26,668 nt of DNA, taken from the NCBI GenBank assembly GCA_005878665.1, contig VBLR01000118.1, positions 1 to 26,668 of the forward strand, written 5' to 3'. The position numbers were made by a program, and so were the translations under genes. The DNA comes from Methanobacteriota archaeon (GTDB lineage Archaea > Thermoplasmatota > Thermoplasmata > RBG-16-68-12). The notes below the pieces were generated by a model. It worked only from the letters and a program-made list of their open reading frames with translations, searched no databases and was not told where the DNA came from. This document shows positions 6,642-14,659 of this stretch, piece after piece. Within the stretch, counting starts at the first letter, position 1; the number at the start of each line of letters is the position of its first letter.

Positions 6642-6756
6642 TCCCGCCTGCCGGATTTGAACCGGCGGCCTGATGATGGCAGCGGGCACCGCGCACGCGA
6701 GTGGGCACGGGAGCACTCTACAGTCACCCGCTCTGACCAGGCTGAGCTAAGGCGGG
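6642..6756 (-). tRNA. tRNA-Tyr (anticodon GTA) with intron
   Basis: Read on the minus strand the acceptor stem is CCCGCCT paired with AGGCGGG, with discriminator A. The C1-G72 pair is the archaeal/eukaryotic tRNA-Tyr identity mark. The D stem is GCTC/GAGC and the T arm is GCCGG-TTCAAAT-CCGGC. The anticodon stem is GGTGA with TCATC (one G-U pair), and the loop CTGTAGA carries anticodon GTA. The mature tRNA is 75 bases after removal of a 40-base intron. CCA is not encoded. A TATA-like CTTATGG lies 26 bases upstream. Confidence 0.93.
6678..6717 (-). other. tRNA-Tyr intron at canonical position 37/38
   Basis: Forty bases separate G37 (6718) from A38 (6677). This is the usual archaeal intron position, and the intron is GC-rich and able to fold. 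It would be removed by the tRNA splicing endonuclease at a bulge-helix-bulge; I have not verified the exact bulges. Both exon boundaries could shift by a base. Confidence 0.75.
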
Positions 6757-6778
6757 ATGCCCTTTGAAACGGCTCGGT

Positions 6779-6785
6779 CCATAAG
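6779..6785 (-). promoter_or_regulatory. TATA-like box of tRNA-Tyr
   Basis: On the minus strand CTTATGG lies about 26 bases upstream of the tRNA 5' end, the distance expected for TBP-dependent archaeal tRNA transcription. Confidence 0.5.
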
Positions 6786-6828
6786 ACCCTATCGCATCCG
6801 GCGCCGCAACGGCCCTCCCATGAGGAAG

Positions 6829-6836
6829 ATAAATAT
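6829..6836 (+). promoter_or_regulatory. TATA box of the toroid-repeat protein
   Basis: ATAAATAT is centred 28 bases before the ATG at 6860. There is no ribosome site between them, so the message is probably leaderless. Confidence 0.65.
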
Positions 6837-6859
6837 GGACCGGGGGTTCCCAGGTCCGA

Positions 6860-7813
6860 ATGGTCCTACGCCGTGGACTCCGCAACTGGCTCCTCGCGAA
6901 GGATGCGGACCCGAGCGTCCGTCTCCGGGTGCTGCGGGATCTGCTCGATCGTCCCGCCGACGATCCCGCGGTCGTCCGCGCCCAACGGGAAATCGGGAGG
7001 AAGGGATGGGCCGCCCAGATCCTCCGAGGACAGCACCCGTCGGGGCAATGGGTGACCCCGGGCAGCTCCGCATTCGATCTATACCGGCCGAAGTATGTGG
7101 CGACGAACTGGCGGCTGATCGTCCTTTCGGACCTGGGTCTCACGAAGAAGACCCCGCGAGTCGCGAAAGCGGCGCGGCTGTTCCTGGACCGATTCGCGCG
7201 GTCCGGTGATCTCGGGGGCCCCGCAAGCGAAGTGTGCATCACCGGGAACGCGGTCCGGATGATGGCCCGGTTCGGCTACCTGAAGGACCCCCGGGTGAAA
7301 GCGGGCATCGAATGGCTCGTCCGCCACCAGAAAAAGGATGGGGGCTGGCACTGCTTCCGCTCCCGCACCGGGACGCTCGATTGTTGGGAGGCCCTCGCCG
7401 CCTTCGTGGCGATCCCCTCCGAGGTGAGGACGCCGCCGATCCGCCAATCGATCGAGCGGGGCGCGGAATTCTACCTCGAGCGACGGTTGTTTCGGGAGGG
7501 ACCCGCGCCCTACCGTCCGTGGTTCCGGCTCCACTATCCCGTCCACTATTACTACGACCTCCTGGTCGGACTCGACACCCTCACGTCCCTCGGCTACGGC
7601 GAGGACCCGAGGATGCGGCCCGCCCTCGACCGTCTCGAGGCGATGCGCAACCGGGACGGGAGCTGGAACATGGATGCCCTTCACCCGGACACCGAGGACC
7701 CGGCATACCAGTTCCGCGGGCCGTTCTATCCGCTCGGCCTGGAGGTCCCCGGACGCCCGAGCCGATGGATCACGACGACCGCGCTTCAGGTTTTGAAGAG
7801 GGCCGACCGGTGA
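6860..7813 (+). CDS. Alpha/alpha-toroid repeat protein (squalene cyclase/prenyltransferase-like repeats)
   Basis: This 317-residue protein has repeated helical hairpins carrying QW-like motifs: QHPSGQWVTP (about residue 58), HQKKDGGWHCF (about 155) and MRNRDGSWNMD (about 265). Between them lie helix-rich stretches such as ITGNAVRMMARFGYLKDPRV. These repeats build the barrel seen in terpene cyclases and protein prenyltransferase beta subunits. It is about half the length of a squalene-hopene cyclase, and I see no DxDD acid motif, so cyclase activity is doubtful. The start (ATG 6860) is set by the TATA distance. There is no signal peptide. It stands alone between two tRNA genes on the opposite strand. 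Fold confident; function unknown. Confidence 0.8.
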   Translation: MVLRRGLRNWLLAKDADPSVRLRVLRDLLDRPADDPAVVRAQREIGRKGWAAQILRGQHPSGQWVTPGSSAFDLYRPKYVATNWRLIVLSDLGLTKKTPRVAKAARLFLDRFARSGDLGGPASEVCITGNAVRMMARFGYLKDPRVKAGIEWLVRHQKKDGGWHCFRSRTGTLDCWEALAAFVAIPSEVRTPPIRQSIERGAEFYLERRLFREGPAPYRPWFRLHYPVHYYYDLLVGLDTLTSLGYGEDPRMRPALDRLEAMRNRDGSWNMDALHPDTEDPAYQFRGPFYPLGLEVPGRPSRWITTTALQVLKRADR

Positions 7814-7876
7814 CCACGCCAAGGGCTTGAAGGGGCGAATCGAGGGTTCCAACGAGACAGCACCTCGGGAGAGCCA

Positions 7877-7950
7877 TGCCGCGGGCCGGGCTCGAACCGG
7901 CGACTTCGAGATCTTCAGTCTCGCACTCTCCCAAACTGAGTTACCGCGGC
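7877..7950 (-). tRNA. tRNA-Phe (anticodon GAA)
   Basis: Read on the minus strand the acceptor stem is GCCGCGG with CCGCGGC and discriminator A. The D stem is ACTC/GAGT, the anticodon arm CGAGA-CTGAAGA-TCTCG with anticodon GAA, and the T arm GCCGG-TTCGAGC-CCGGC. All stems pair fully. No intron and no encoded CCA are present; the gene is 74 bases long. Confidence 0.95.
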
Positions 7951-7976
7951 GCGAGGCGTCCGAACGCCCTGCGGGA

Positions 7977-7985
7977 GAAATAGTT
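7977..7985 (-). promoter_or_regulatory. TATA box of tRNA-Phe
   Basis: AACTATTTC on the minus strand is the only A/T-rich patch upstream of the tRNA and is centred about 31 bases from its 5' end. It lies in the short gap after the amidohydrolase stop. Confidence 0.55.
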
Positions 7986-8010
7986 TTTGGGCGCGTGCGG
8001 GGCGTTCGAC

Positions 8011-9252
8011 TCAGATGGGCAAGTCTTTCGTGAGTTGTCCAGCGATCCAGACCTTGCGGATGTTCTCGGGCTCCGCGAGGACTCCGATTCGGTCCAGCGG
8101 ACTCTTTGCGAGAGCGAGGAAATCCGCATCGTAGCCGGCCTTCAGCTCTCCTGATTTCGGGGCCTGCGGGCCGAGGGTGAGCGGCCCCGTGGCCGTCGCG
8201 GCCTCGATCGCCGAAAGCGGTTCCATCCCCGCCTCGACGAGATGCCCGACCTCGTGGCCGTTGAGGCCCCATCCGGCCGGTCCCCCGGCGGACGTGAAGA
8301 TGTCCGACCCGGTCGCCATCCGCACGCCTTTGCGAATCGCGAGGCGCAACGCCTTCTGGTGCTGCTCGTTGACCGCGACGGCCTTGCGGTATGCATAGTC
8401 CGCGATTCCGGCCTCCTTCCCGAATCGCACGAGCCGGTCGATGATGAACCGCGTGGGCACCAGGATCGCGTCGCGCTGGAGCATGAGGTCCGCCGCTTCC
8501 TCGTCAAGGAAGGTGCCGTGCTCGATCGTCCGGCATCCGGCCCGGAGCGCGGCCATGATGCCGGGTTTGCCGTGACAATGGGCGGCGACGACCCGATCCG
8601 CCCGCGCCGCCTCCGCGACGATCGCCTCGAGTTCCTCCGTCGAGAATTGCGCATGGACCGGGTGGTCCAGCTCGCTCGCGATGCCGCCCGACGCGAGGAC
8701 CTTGATGACTCTCGCCCCGACGCGGAGCTGCATCCGGACCGCCTTCAGGCATTCCGGGACGCCGTCGCAGAGGTACGAGAACCCGGTCCGACGCAACACA
8801 TCGTGGACGAAGTCCAGCGGGAACGTGTGAAGGTCCCCGTGGCCTCCGGTCTGGCTCAGGGCTCCGCCCGCCCCGTAGATGTGCGGCCCGCGGACCGTCC
8901 CTTCCGCGACGACGCGGGCCAGATGGACGCCGAGCCCAGAGAGCTCCCGGATGCTCGTGAATCCGGCCGAGACCGCGACCTCGGCATCTTTCGTCGACCG
9001 AGATGCCAGCACCGCGAGAGGCGTCCGCGCGATCTCCTCGACGTTCAGGGTTCGAATCCCCATGAAATGCCCGTGGACATCCCACATTCCCGGCATGAGC
9101 GCCGGGACGTTGGCGACGGTCGCACCGGCCGCGGATGGGGCGCCTTCGATCGGACCCGCATACGCGATCACCGTTCCGTCCACGACGAGCGCCGCGTTCT
9201 TGATCGGATCCCCGCGTCCGGGAATCAGCACGTCCGCCTCGATTCGGAACAT
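8011..9252 (-). CDS. Metal-dependent amidohydrolase, imidazolonepropionase/prolidase-like
   Basis: This 413-residue protein has the amidohydrolase TIM barrel with its metal ligands in order. DVHGHF gives the first His pair (H60, H62). VIKVLASGG carries the Lys that is usually carbamylated (K184). VVAAHCHGKPG and TIEHGTF give the later His residues (H225, H245), and TGSDIFTS the Asp (D317). The N-terminal beta sandwich begins MFRIEADVLIPGRG. Relatives are often annotated as Xaa-Pro dipeptidases; cyclic amides and other substrates are equally possible. The open frame runs 1.1 kb further upstream, but that part is antisense to the peptidase gene, so I start at 9252. It is divergent from the M20 gene, which could mean a joint role in peptide or amide breakdown. 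Confidence 0.88.
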   Translation of the reverse strand: MFRIEADVLIPGRGDPIKNAALVVDGTVIAYAGPIEGAPSAAGATVANVPALMPGMWDVHGHFMGIRTLNVEEIARTPLAVLASRSTKDAEVAVSAGFTSIRELSGLGVHLARVVAEGTVRGPHIYGAGGALSQTGGHGDLHTFPLDFVHDVLRRTGFSYLCDGVPECLKAVRMQLRVGARVIKVLASGGIASELDHPVHAQFSTEELEAIVAEAARADRVVAAHCHGKPGIMAALRAGCRTIEHGTFLDEEAADLMLQRDAILVPTRFIIDRLVRFGKEAGIADYAYRKAVAVNEQHQKALRLAIRKGVRMATGSDIFTSAGGPAGWGLNGHEVGHLVEAGMEPLSAIEAATATGPLTLGPQAPKSGELKAGYDADFLALAKSPLDRIGVLAEPENIRKVWIAGQLTKDLPI

Positions 9253-9342
9253 CGGGTGTCGCAATCGCGGGTGCGCCCAAGAACGTAGCGGCGCCGCGAG
9301 ACACCGAGAACCTTTTGAGTCGGTCCTCGTTCCCGCCGGGCA

Positions 9343-10758
9343 ATGGCCGGATTCGCGCCGCCGGAGGTCGGGCGGGCGCTCGATGAACGCTTCCCGGACG
9401 CCCTCGAGTACACGCGGCGCCTGCTGCGTCAGCCTTCCGTGAGCGCGACCGGCGAAGGGATCCGAGAGTGCTCGGAGCTCGTCCGGCAGATGATGGCGGA
9501 CATCGGCTGCAAGACGCGCACCTGGTCGAAAGGAGGCCACCCGCTCGTCATCGGCGAGCTGGACGTGGGCGCGCCTGTCACCCTGATCGTGTACGAGATG
9601 TACGACGTCCAGCCGGTCGGCGACCTGAACGCGTGGCAGTCGCCGCCGTTCGCCGCGGAGATCCGCGACGTGCCCGGCGTCGGCCAGGCGATCATCGGCC
9701 GCGGCTCGACGAACTCGAAGGGAGCCCTGGCAAACCATCTCTTCACATGGAAGACGATCCGCGACGTCGACGAGATGCCGGTGAACCTGAAGATCCTCGC
9801 GGAGGGCGAGGAGGAGATCAGCAGCGCGAACTTCATCGAATACATCCGAACGCACCGCCGAGAATTGAAGGCGGACGCCGCGATCGCGAACGACTATTCC
9901 GAGGACCTTCGCGGCGTGCCGACGATTTACCTCGGGGTGAAGGGATGCCTCTACCTCACGATCTGGTCCCGGGGAAATCCGCAATCCGGCGGCCCGATGG
10001 ACAGCGAGATCCACAGCTCGAACGCCGTGTGGATCGGGTCTCCGGTCTGGCGACTCCTGCAGGCGCTCAACACGCTGGTCGACGAGAACCAACGTCCCGC
10101 GATCGATGGAATCTGGGACGACGTCGTCCCGCCGACGAAGAAAGACGCGGCGATGGTCAAGACCCTCGCGAAGACGTTCGACCCGTCCGCGTGGCTCCAG
10201 GAGGAGCGGACCGCGAAGTTCAAGTTTGACGTGCCGAAGGACCAGCTCTTGCTCACATACCTGTTCGAACCGACCGTGAACATCTGCGGCATCTACTCCG
10301 GCTACATCGAACACGGCGGCACGAAGACGGTCCTCCCGCACGAAGCGTACGCGAAGATCGACATTCGGTTGGTCAAGGACATGACGGTCGAGGTGACCCT
10401 GAGGAAATTGCGCGCCCACCTGAAGAAACGGGGGTACGACGACCTACGCATCGAAGTCCACGGGCCGTACGGCCCCGCGAAGACGGACCCGGAGTCGTGG
10501 ATCGCAAAGGCCGCGATCGAAGCGGTCGAGGCGAACGGGAGGAAACCGGAGGTCTGGCCTTCGAGCGGAGGCACGATGCCCGCCTTTGCCTTCGACGAGT
10601 ACCTCCGGTTGCCCTGGGTGTCGACCGGCTTGGGCCACGGATCCCGGGCTCACGCGCCGAACGAATACGCCTCGATTGACGGGATGCGGCGCTTCATGGC
10701 GGGCGAGGCGACGCTGCTCTACGCCGCCGCGAAGCGAGGACCGAAACGGCGGCGCTAG
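9343..10758 (+). CDS. M20-family peptidase-like protein with altered metal-site motifs
   Basis: This 471-residue protein has the length and layout of M20 dipeptidases: an N-terminal catalytic half, an inserted dimerisation lid (about residues 220-370) and a C-terminal return to the catalytic half. The base/ligand motif AEGEEEISS (about 153-161) is intact, as are IANDYSED and a late His in HGSRAHAPNE. Two motifs differ from the family norm. The first metal motif, normally HxDVxP, reads MYDVQP (M86-D88), and the bridging Asp motif, normally GRGxxDxKG, reads GRGSTNSKG (N124). Metal binding may be reduced or lost. The ATG at 9343 follows a weak CTTTTGAG about 28 bases upstream, so a leaderless message is plausible. 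Divergent from the amidohydrolase. Confidence 0.87.
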   Translation: MAGFAPPEVGRALDERFPDALEYTRRLLRQPSVSATGEGIRECSELVRQMMADIGCKTRTWSKGGHPLVIGELDVGAPVTLIVYEMYDVQPVGDLNAWQSPPFAAEIRDVPGVGQAIIGRGSTNSKGALANHLFTWKTIRDVDEMPVNLKILAEGEEEISSANFIEYIRTHRRELKADAAIANDYSEDLRGVPTIYLGVKGCLYLTIWSRGNPQSGGPMDSEIHSSNAVWIGSPVWRLLQALNTLVDENQRPAIDGIWDDVVPPTKKDAAMVKTLAKTFDPSAWLQEERTAKFKFDVPKDQLLLTYLFEPTVNICGIYSGYIEHGGTKTVLPHEAYAKIDIRLVKDMTVEVTLRKLRAHLKKRGYDDLRIEVHGPYGPAKTDPESWIAKAAIEAVEANGRKPEVWPSSGGTMPAFAFDEYLRLPWVSTGLGHGSRAHAPNEYASIDGMRRFMAGEATLLYAAAKRGPKRRR

Positions 10759-10759
10759 G

Positions 10760-10811
10760 CCCTCCGCGGGGACCGAAATCGCCTCGAAAATGGAGGGCGA
10801 AAAACGGTCCC
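10760..10811 (+). other. Interleaved inverted repeats after the M20 gene
   Basis: CCCTCC (10760-10765) can pair with GGAGGG (10792-10797), and GGGACCG (10769-10775) with CGGTCCC (10805-10811). The order A-B-A'-B' would allow either of two hairpins or a pseudoknot in the 3' end of the message. It may help end or stabilise the transcript; no T-run follows directly. Confidence 0.4.
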
Positions 10812-10864
10812 GTTCACATGGAGAAAATCAACTCATTCTCAAGGTCAGATTTTCAGCGCGACAC

Positions 10865-10874
10865 CTATAAATAG
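10865..10874 (+). promoter_or_regulatory. TATA box of the pilus/secretion operon
   Basis: CTATAAATAG is a near-ideal archaeal TATA box. Transcription should start near 10895, leaving a leader of about 36 bases that contains AGGTGA at 10921-10926, five bases before the ATG at 10931. It probably drives all five downstream genes. Confidence 0.75.
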
Positions 10875-10930
10875 CGTCATCCAGGATGGGTCGATGGAAT
10901 GTCCACGGAGAATACTCCTCAGGTGACTTC

Positions 10931-11959
10931 ATGCGTCTTTTGATCCGCGACATTCGCGGGGACGAGGAAGGGGTCGCCTCGACGGTCGGCACGATCATGG
11001 CCCTCCTCGTGTTCCTGACGTTCCTGAGCCTCATCGTGAACCAGTACGTGCCCGTCTGGATGAAAGACTCCGAGGCGTCTCACATGAACGGGGCCCTGGG
11101 CCAGTTCGGCGGGATCAAAGGCGCAATCGACCTTCAGATCCTCTCGGCACAGGCCGCCCAGATCGCGGGGACGCACTACATCCCCGTGACGGCCTCGTCC
11201 GCAGTGAGTCTCGGGGTCGACGGCGTCCCGATTTTCGCGGCATCGACGCTCGGCACGCTCCAGTCGTTCCCGGACGCAGGTGGTTTCTGGGTGAATTTCT
11301 CGTACATACCCAACCCGACGGTTCCGTTGCAAGTCGCGACCGTCAATGAGACGTCGAGCGGTGCCATCCAGCTCGACGTTGGCAATAGGTACTACATCCC
11401 GCAGACGATCGCGTACGAGAACGGAGCGGTCATTCGGTTCCAGTCGGACGGCCAAGTCATCCGGGCCCAGCCGACATTCAGCGTCTTGAAGACGAACAAC
11501 ACCCTCGACATCTCGTTCGGTTTGGTCAGCCTCTACGGGGCGGGCAGCGTGTCCGGGACCAGCACAGAGGTCGTGAACACGCAAGTGTTCGCCTTCGACC
11601 GTCAGGACTACCGAGGATTCCCCGCCAACGCCGTGATCTGGGTCGACCACCCCTCCCGGTATGGCCTCGCGTGGTACCGATTCCTGAACGCGACGCTCGC
11701 GTCCTCGCTGAACCTGTGCCCGTCGACGTCATTTTCTCCCTGTCTGTTCTCACAGAATTCGTTGGATATCTCCCTCACTGCGAAGATCGGTGCGACAATC
11801 ATCTATATCCTCTCAGCGAAGTACAACCCGACGACTCAAACTTACATCATGCATCTAGAGATTCATAACTCACCCGTGCTCCCCCTGAGCTACTTCCGCC
11901 TGCAGCACGCGCAGGTCCAGGTCGGAGTGGGAGACGCGACATCGAACGTTCAGTTCTGA
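10931..11959 (+). CDS. Pilin-like membrane-anchored surface protein, first gene of the operon
   Basis: This 342-residue protein starts MRLLIRDIRGDEEG, followed by VASTVGTIMALLVFLTFLSL and more hydrophobic residues. That is the archaeal class III signal pattern: a charged leader, an acidic residue and Gly at the cut site (about DEEG/VAST), and a hydrophobic helix that would form the filament core. The rest is a beta-rich extracellular domain with many Ser/Thr/Asn. It is large for a major pilin, so it may be a minor pilin, tip adhesin or pseudopilin. The start at 10931 is chosen for its AGGTGA site; an in-frame ATG at 10886 would place 15 odd residues before the leader. Its stop is joined to the ribosome site of the next gene (TGAGGTG). 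Confidence 0.75.
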   Translation: MRLLIRDIRGDEEGVASTVGTIMALLVFLTFLSLIVNQYVPVWMKDSEASHMNGALGQFGGIKGAIDLQILSAQAAQIAGTHYIPVTASSAVSLGVDGVPIFAASTLGTLQSFPDAGGFWVNFSYIPNPTVPLQVATVNETSSGAIQLDVGNRYYIPQTIAYENGAVIRFQSDGQVIRAQPTFSVLKTNNTLDISFGLVSLYGAGSVSGTSTEVVNTQVFAFDRQDYRGFPANAVIWVDHPSRYGLAWYRFLNATLASSLNLCPSTSFSPCLFSQNSLDISLTAKIGATIIYILSAKYNPTTQTYIMHLEIHNSPVLPLSYFRLQHAQVQVGVGDATSNVQF

Positions 11960-11969
11960 GGTGGAACAG

Positions 11970-13622
11970 ATGCCGAAACAGAAGAAGATCCTCATGCCGA
12001 GGGGCGCGATCCAAAAGAAGGCCGAGTGGTCCGGGACGCGCGGTTCCTACCTCACGCACATCCCGAATCTCTCCCGCGACACCTTGGAGGAAATCGAGGT
12101 GATCCCGATCCGGGAGCCGTACACCTACTCGCGCGTCGTCTACGACCACGACCGCTCCGAATACGTGTACGAGGTCTGGGAGCCACAGCTCAACGCAGAA
12201 GAGAAGGAGTTCCTCGACATGATCAAGGACTCCTTGAACCGCACCCTCGAGTACGAATGGGACAAGATGGCGGAGAAGGACAAGAAGGAATACCTCGAGG
12301 AGGCCGTCGACTCGTTCATCCAGTCCCGAGGCCTGCGCTTGGCGCCGGCGTCGAAGGACAAGATCGTGTACTATATCATCCGCGACTTCGTCGGATACGG
12401 CCCGGTCGACGTCCTGATGTCCGACCTAAGGATCGAAGACGTCTCGTGCGACGGCACCGGCATCCCGCTGTTCATCTTCCACCAGAAGTTCGAATCGATC
12501 AAGACGAACGTCGTCTTCGCTGACGAGGACGCCCTGAACTCATTCGCCGTCATGCTCGGGCAGCGATGCGGCAAGCAGATCTCCGTCGCGAACCCGATCC
12601 TCGACGGCACCTCCGTCGAAGGCCATCGTGTCCAAGCGACATACAGCAAGGAGGTCACCACCCGCGGATCCTCGTTCACGATCCGGCGGTACAAGGATAA
12701 GCCCTTCACCCCGGTCGAACTCGTGAAGTTCGGGACCGCGAGCGCGGAGATGGTCGCGTACCTCTGGGTCGCTGTGGAGAACGGCAAATCCATGATGGTC
12801 TGCGGAGGGACGGCCAGCGGCAAGACCGCGACCCTGAACAGCGCCGCCCTCTTCATCCGGCCGGGCGCGAAGATCGTGTCCATCGAGGACACCCGGGAAA
12901 TCAACCTACCCCATGAGAACTGGATCCCGGGCACGACGCGGTCCGGGGTGGGCGAACGGGGCGCCGACGGCAAGGCGGGCGGCGAGATCGACATGTACGA
13001 CCTCGTGCGGGCCGCGTTGCGGCAACGGCCTAACTACATCGTCGTCGGAGAGGTCCGCGGCAAGGAGACGTACACGATGTTCCAGGCCATGGCGACGGGC
13101 CACCCGACGATGTCCACGATGCACGCGGATTCCGTCAAGTCGATGGTGAACCGCCTGGAAAACCCGCCGATCAACACGCCGCGCATCCTGTTGACCGCGT
13201 TGAACTTCGTCATCATCCAGTCCCACGCTCGAATCGGAGACTCCATCGTGCGGCGGATGAAGCAGATCGTCGAGCTCGTCGGGTTTGAGCCGGAGACGAA
13301 CGAACTCATCACGAACACGGTCTACGAATGGGACGCCGCGACGGACACCTTCGTCTACAAGGGGCACTCGTTCCTGTTCGATGAGATCATGGAGATGAAG
13401 AACATGACTCACGAGGAGATGGAGGCCGAGTTTCAGCGCCGGGTCGACATTATCAACTACATGATGCAAAAGAACATGTTGGACTTCCGAGAGATCGCGA
13501 AGATCGTCGTCCAATACTACCAGTACCCGGAGGAGACCGCGAAACGCGTCCGGGGGGAGATGGGCTGGCAGGACCACGCGGTCCTGAAAGCCGTCGAGGC
13601 GGGAGGCGAGACCGTTGGCTAG
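11970..13622 (+). CDS. Type IV pilus/secretion ATPase of the archaeal FlaI/TadA type (copy 1)
   Basis: This 550-residue protein is a VirB11/GspE-like motor. An N-terminal domain (about 30-230) includes DFVGYGPVDVLMSDLRIEDV and SCDGTGIPLFIFH, the usual archaeal GspE lead-in. The motor core has GGTASGKT (Walker A, 279-286), SIEDTREINLPHENW (Asp box), NYIVVGEVRG (Walker B) and STMHADS (His box). All catalytic elements are present. It hydrolyses ATP as a hexamer to drive assembly of pilin-like subunits through the membrane platform. The ATG at 11970 follows GAGGTG. Its end overlaps the next gene by eight bases. No prepilin peptidase or ArlH gene is next to it, so the exact machine (pilus, secretion or DNA uptake) cannot be named. 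Confidence 0.92.
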   Translation: MPKQKKILMPRGAIQKKAEWSGTRGSYLTHIPNLSRDTLEEIEVIPIREPYTYSRVVYDHDRSEYVYEVWEPQLNAEEKEFLDMIKDSLNRTLEYEWDKMAEKDKKEYLEEAVDSFIQSRGLRLAPASKDKIVYYIIRDFVGYGPVDVLMSDLRIEDVSCDGTGIPLFIFHQKFESIKTNVVFADEDALNSFAVMLGQRCGKQISVANPILDGTSVEGHRVQATYSKEVTTRGSSFTIRRYKDKPFTPVELVKFGTASAEMVAYLWVAVENGKSMMVCGGTASGKTATLNSAALFIRPGAKIVSIEDTREINLPHENWIPGTTRSGVGERGADGKAGGEIDMYDLVRAALRQRPNYIVVGEVRGKETYTMFQAMATGHPTMSTMHADSVKSMVNRLENPPINTPRILLTALNFVIIQSHARIGDSIVRRMKQIVELVGFEPETNELITNTVYEWDAATDTFVYKGHSFLFDEIMEMKNMTHEEMEAEFQRRVDIINYMMQKNMLDFREIAKIVVQYYQYPEETAKRVRGEMGWQDHAVLKAVEAGGETVG

Positions 13623-14658
13623 CTCGGCATTCGAGAAACTCGAGACGCGGGGCACGCTCACGAAGACGAAGCGGTTCCGCCCCGGCGAGGAGTCCGACAA
13701 GGCCGCCCACATGGTCAAGCTGCCGAAGGGAGCCAAGCCCGTGAATGTCAGCCTGCCCCCGAAGGCGCAGGTCGCATGGCGGATGTTCGGGAAGTTCGTC
13801 CAGGCCCGGAGTGAAGGCAACCCGGAGCTCGAGGACAACCTCCTGAAGGCCCACATCAGGCTGCGTCCGGAGGAGTACCTGGCGCTCGCGTGGATGAACA
13901 CCACGTTCGCAGCGGTCGGCGCGGTGGTCGCCGCGTTCGTCGCCTCGCTCTTCCTGTTCATCCTCAGCATCCCGATCACAACGCTCCTGGTCATCTTCGG
14001 CCTCGTCGCGGCCCTTCCGATCTTCTTCTCGTACATGTACGCGTTCGGCCTGCCCGTCGGTTATCACGGCAAGCCCGCCGGGATGGCGAAGAAGCGCGGC
14101 CGCAAGATCGACAAGAAGATCTCCGGCGCGATGTCGTTCGTCTCCGCGATGGCCTCGGCCGATGTCCCGGTCGACGTGATCTTCAAGGAACTCTCCAAAC
14201 AGACCATCTACGGCGAGGTCGCCCGGGAGGCGGAATGGATCACCCGGGACACGGAGCTGCTTGGCCTAGACATCCTGACCGCGCTCCGGAAGGCGGCGCA
14301 GCGCTCCCCGTCCTCGAAGTTCTCGGACTTCCTGCAGGGCGTCGTGACGACCTCCACGAGCGGGGGCCAGCTCAAGCCGTACTTCCTCGTGAAGGCGGAG
14401 CAATTCGAGAAAGAAGACCGCCTCGAGATGCGGAAGAAGATGGAGACGCTCGGGATGCTCGCGGAGTCGTTCGTGACGGTCGTCGTCGCGTTCCCCCTGT
14501 TCCTCGTCGTGATCATGGCGATCATGGCCCTCATTACCAAGGATCCGACAGGCTCCGGGTTCGTTGTTACGCTGCTCTACGTCGTCGTGGGGCTGATGAT
14601 CCCAATGAGTCAGTTCGGGTTCATCTTCGTGATCTGGAACATGGAACAGGAGGGCTGA
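13615..14658 (+). CDS. FlaJ/TadC-like membrane platform protein (copy 1)
   Basis: This 347-residue protein has a T2SSF-type core. A cytoplasmic N-terminus of about 100 residues is followed by a hydrophobic pair (about 100-145, with AVVAAFVASLFLFILSIPIT). A cytoplasmic helical domain follows (ISGAMSFVSAMASADVPVDV, then QLKPYFLVKAEQFEKEDRLE), and then two more membrane segments near the end (VTVVVAFPLFLVVIMAIM; LLYVVVGLMIPMSQFGFIF). It is the inner-membrane anchor that the ATPase turns. The start codon is TTG at 13615 with GGAGG at 13602-13606, and the frame overlaps the ATPase stop, so the two are translationally coupled. It pairs with the following copy, as TadB and TadC do in Tad systems. 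Confidence 0.88.
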   Translation: MASSAFEKLETRGTLTKTKRFRPGEESDKAAHMVKLPKGAKPVNVSLPPKAQVAWRMFGKFVQARSEGNPELEDNLLKAHIRLRPEEYLALAWMNTTFAAVGAVVAAFVASLFLFILSIPITTLLVIFGLVAALPIFFSYMYAFGLPVGYHGKPAGMAKKRGRKIDKKISGAMSFVSAMASADVPVDVIFKELSKQTIYGEVAREAEWITRDTELLGLDILTALRKAAQRSPSSKFSDFLQGVVTTSTSGGQLKPYFLVKAEQFEKEDRLEMRKKMETLGMLAESFVTVVVAFPLFLVVIMAIMALITKDPTGSGFVVTLLYVVVGLMIPMSQFGFIFVIWNMEQEG

Positions 14659-14659
14659 G

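Noticed and set aside
6642..7950. The two tRNA genes as attachment sites of an integrated element
   Set aside because: I found no integrase gene and no duplicated tRNA 3' end nearby.
9253..10419. Minus-strand extension that would make the amidohydrolase an 802-residue protein
   Set aside because: It is the complement of the M20 gene, is rich in Arg/Asp/Val of the antisense kind, and the amidohydrolase fold starts cleanly at 9252.
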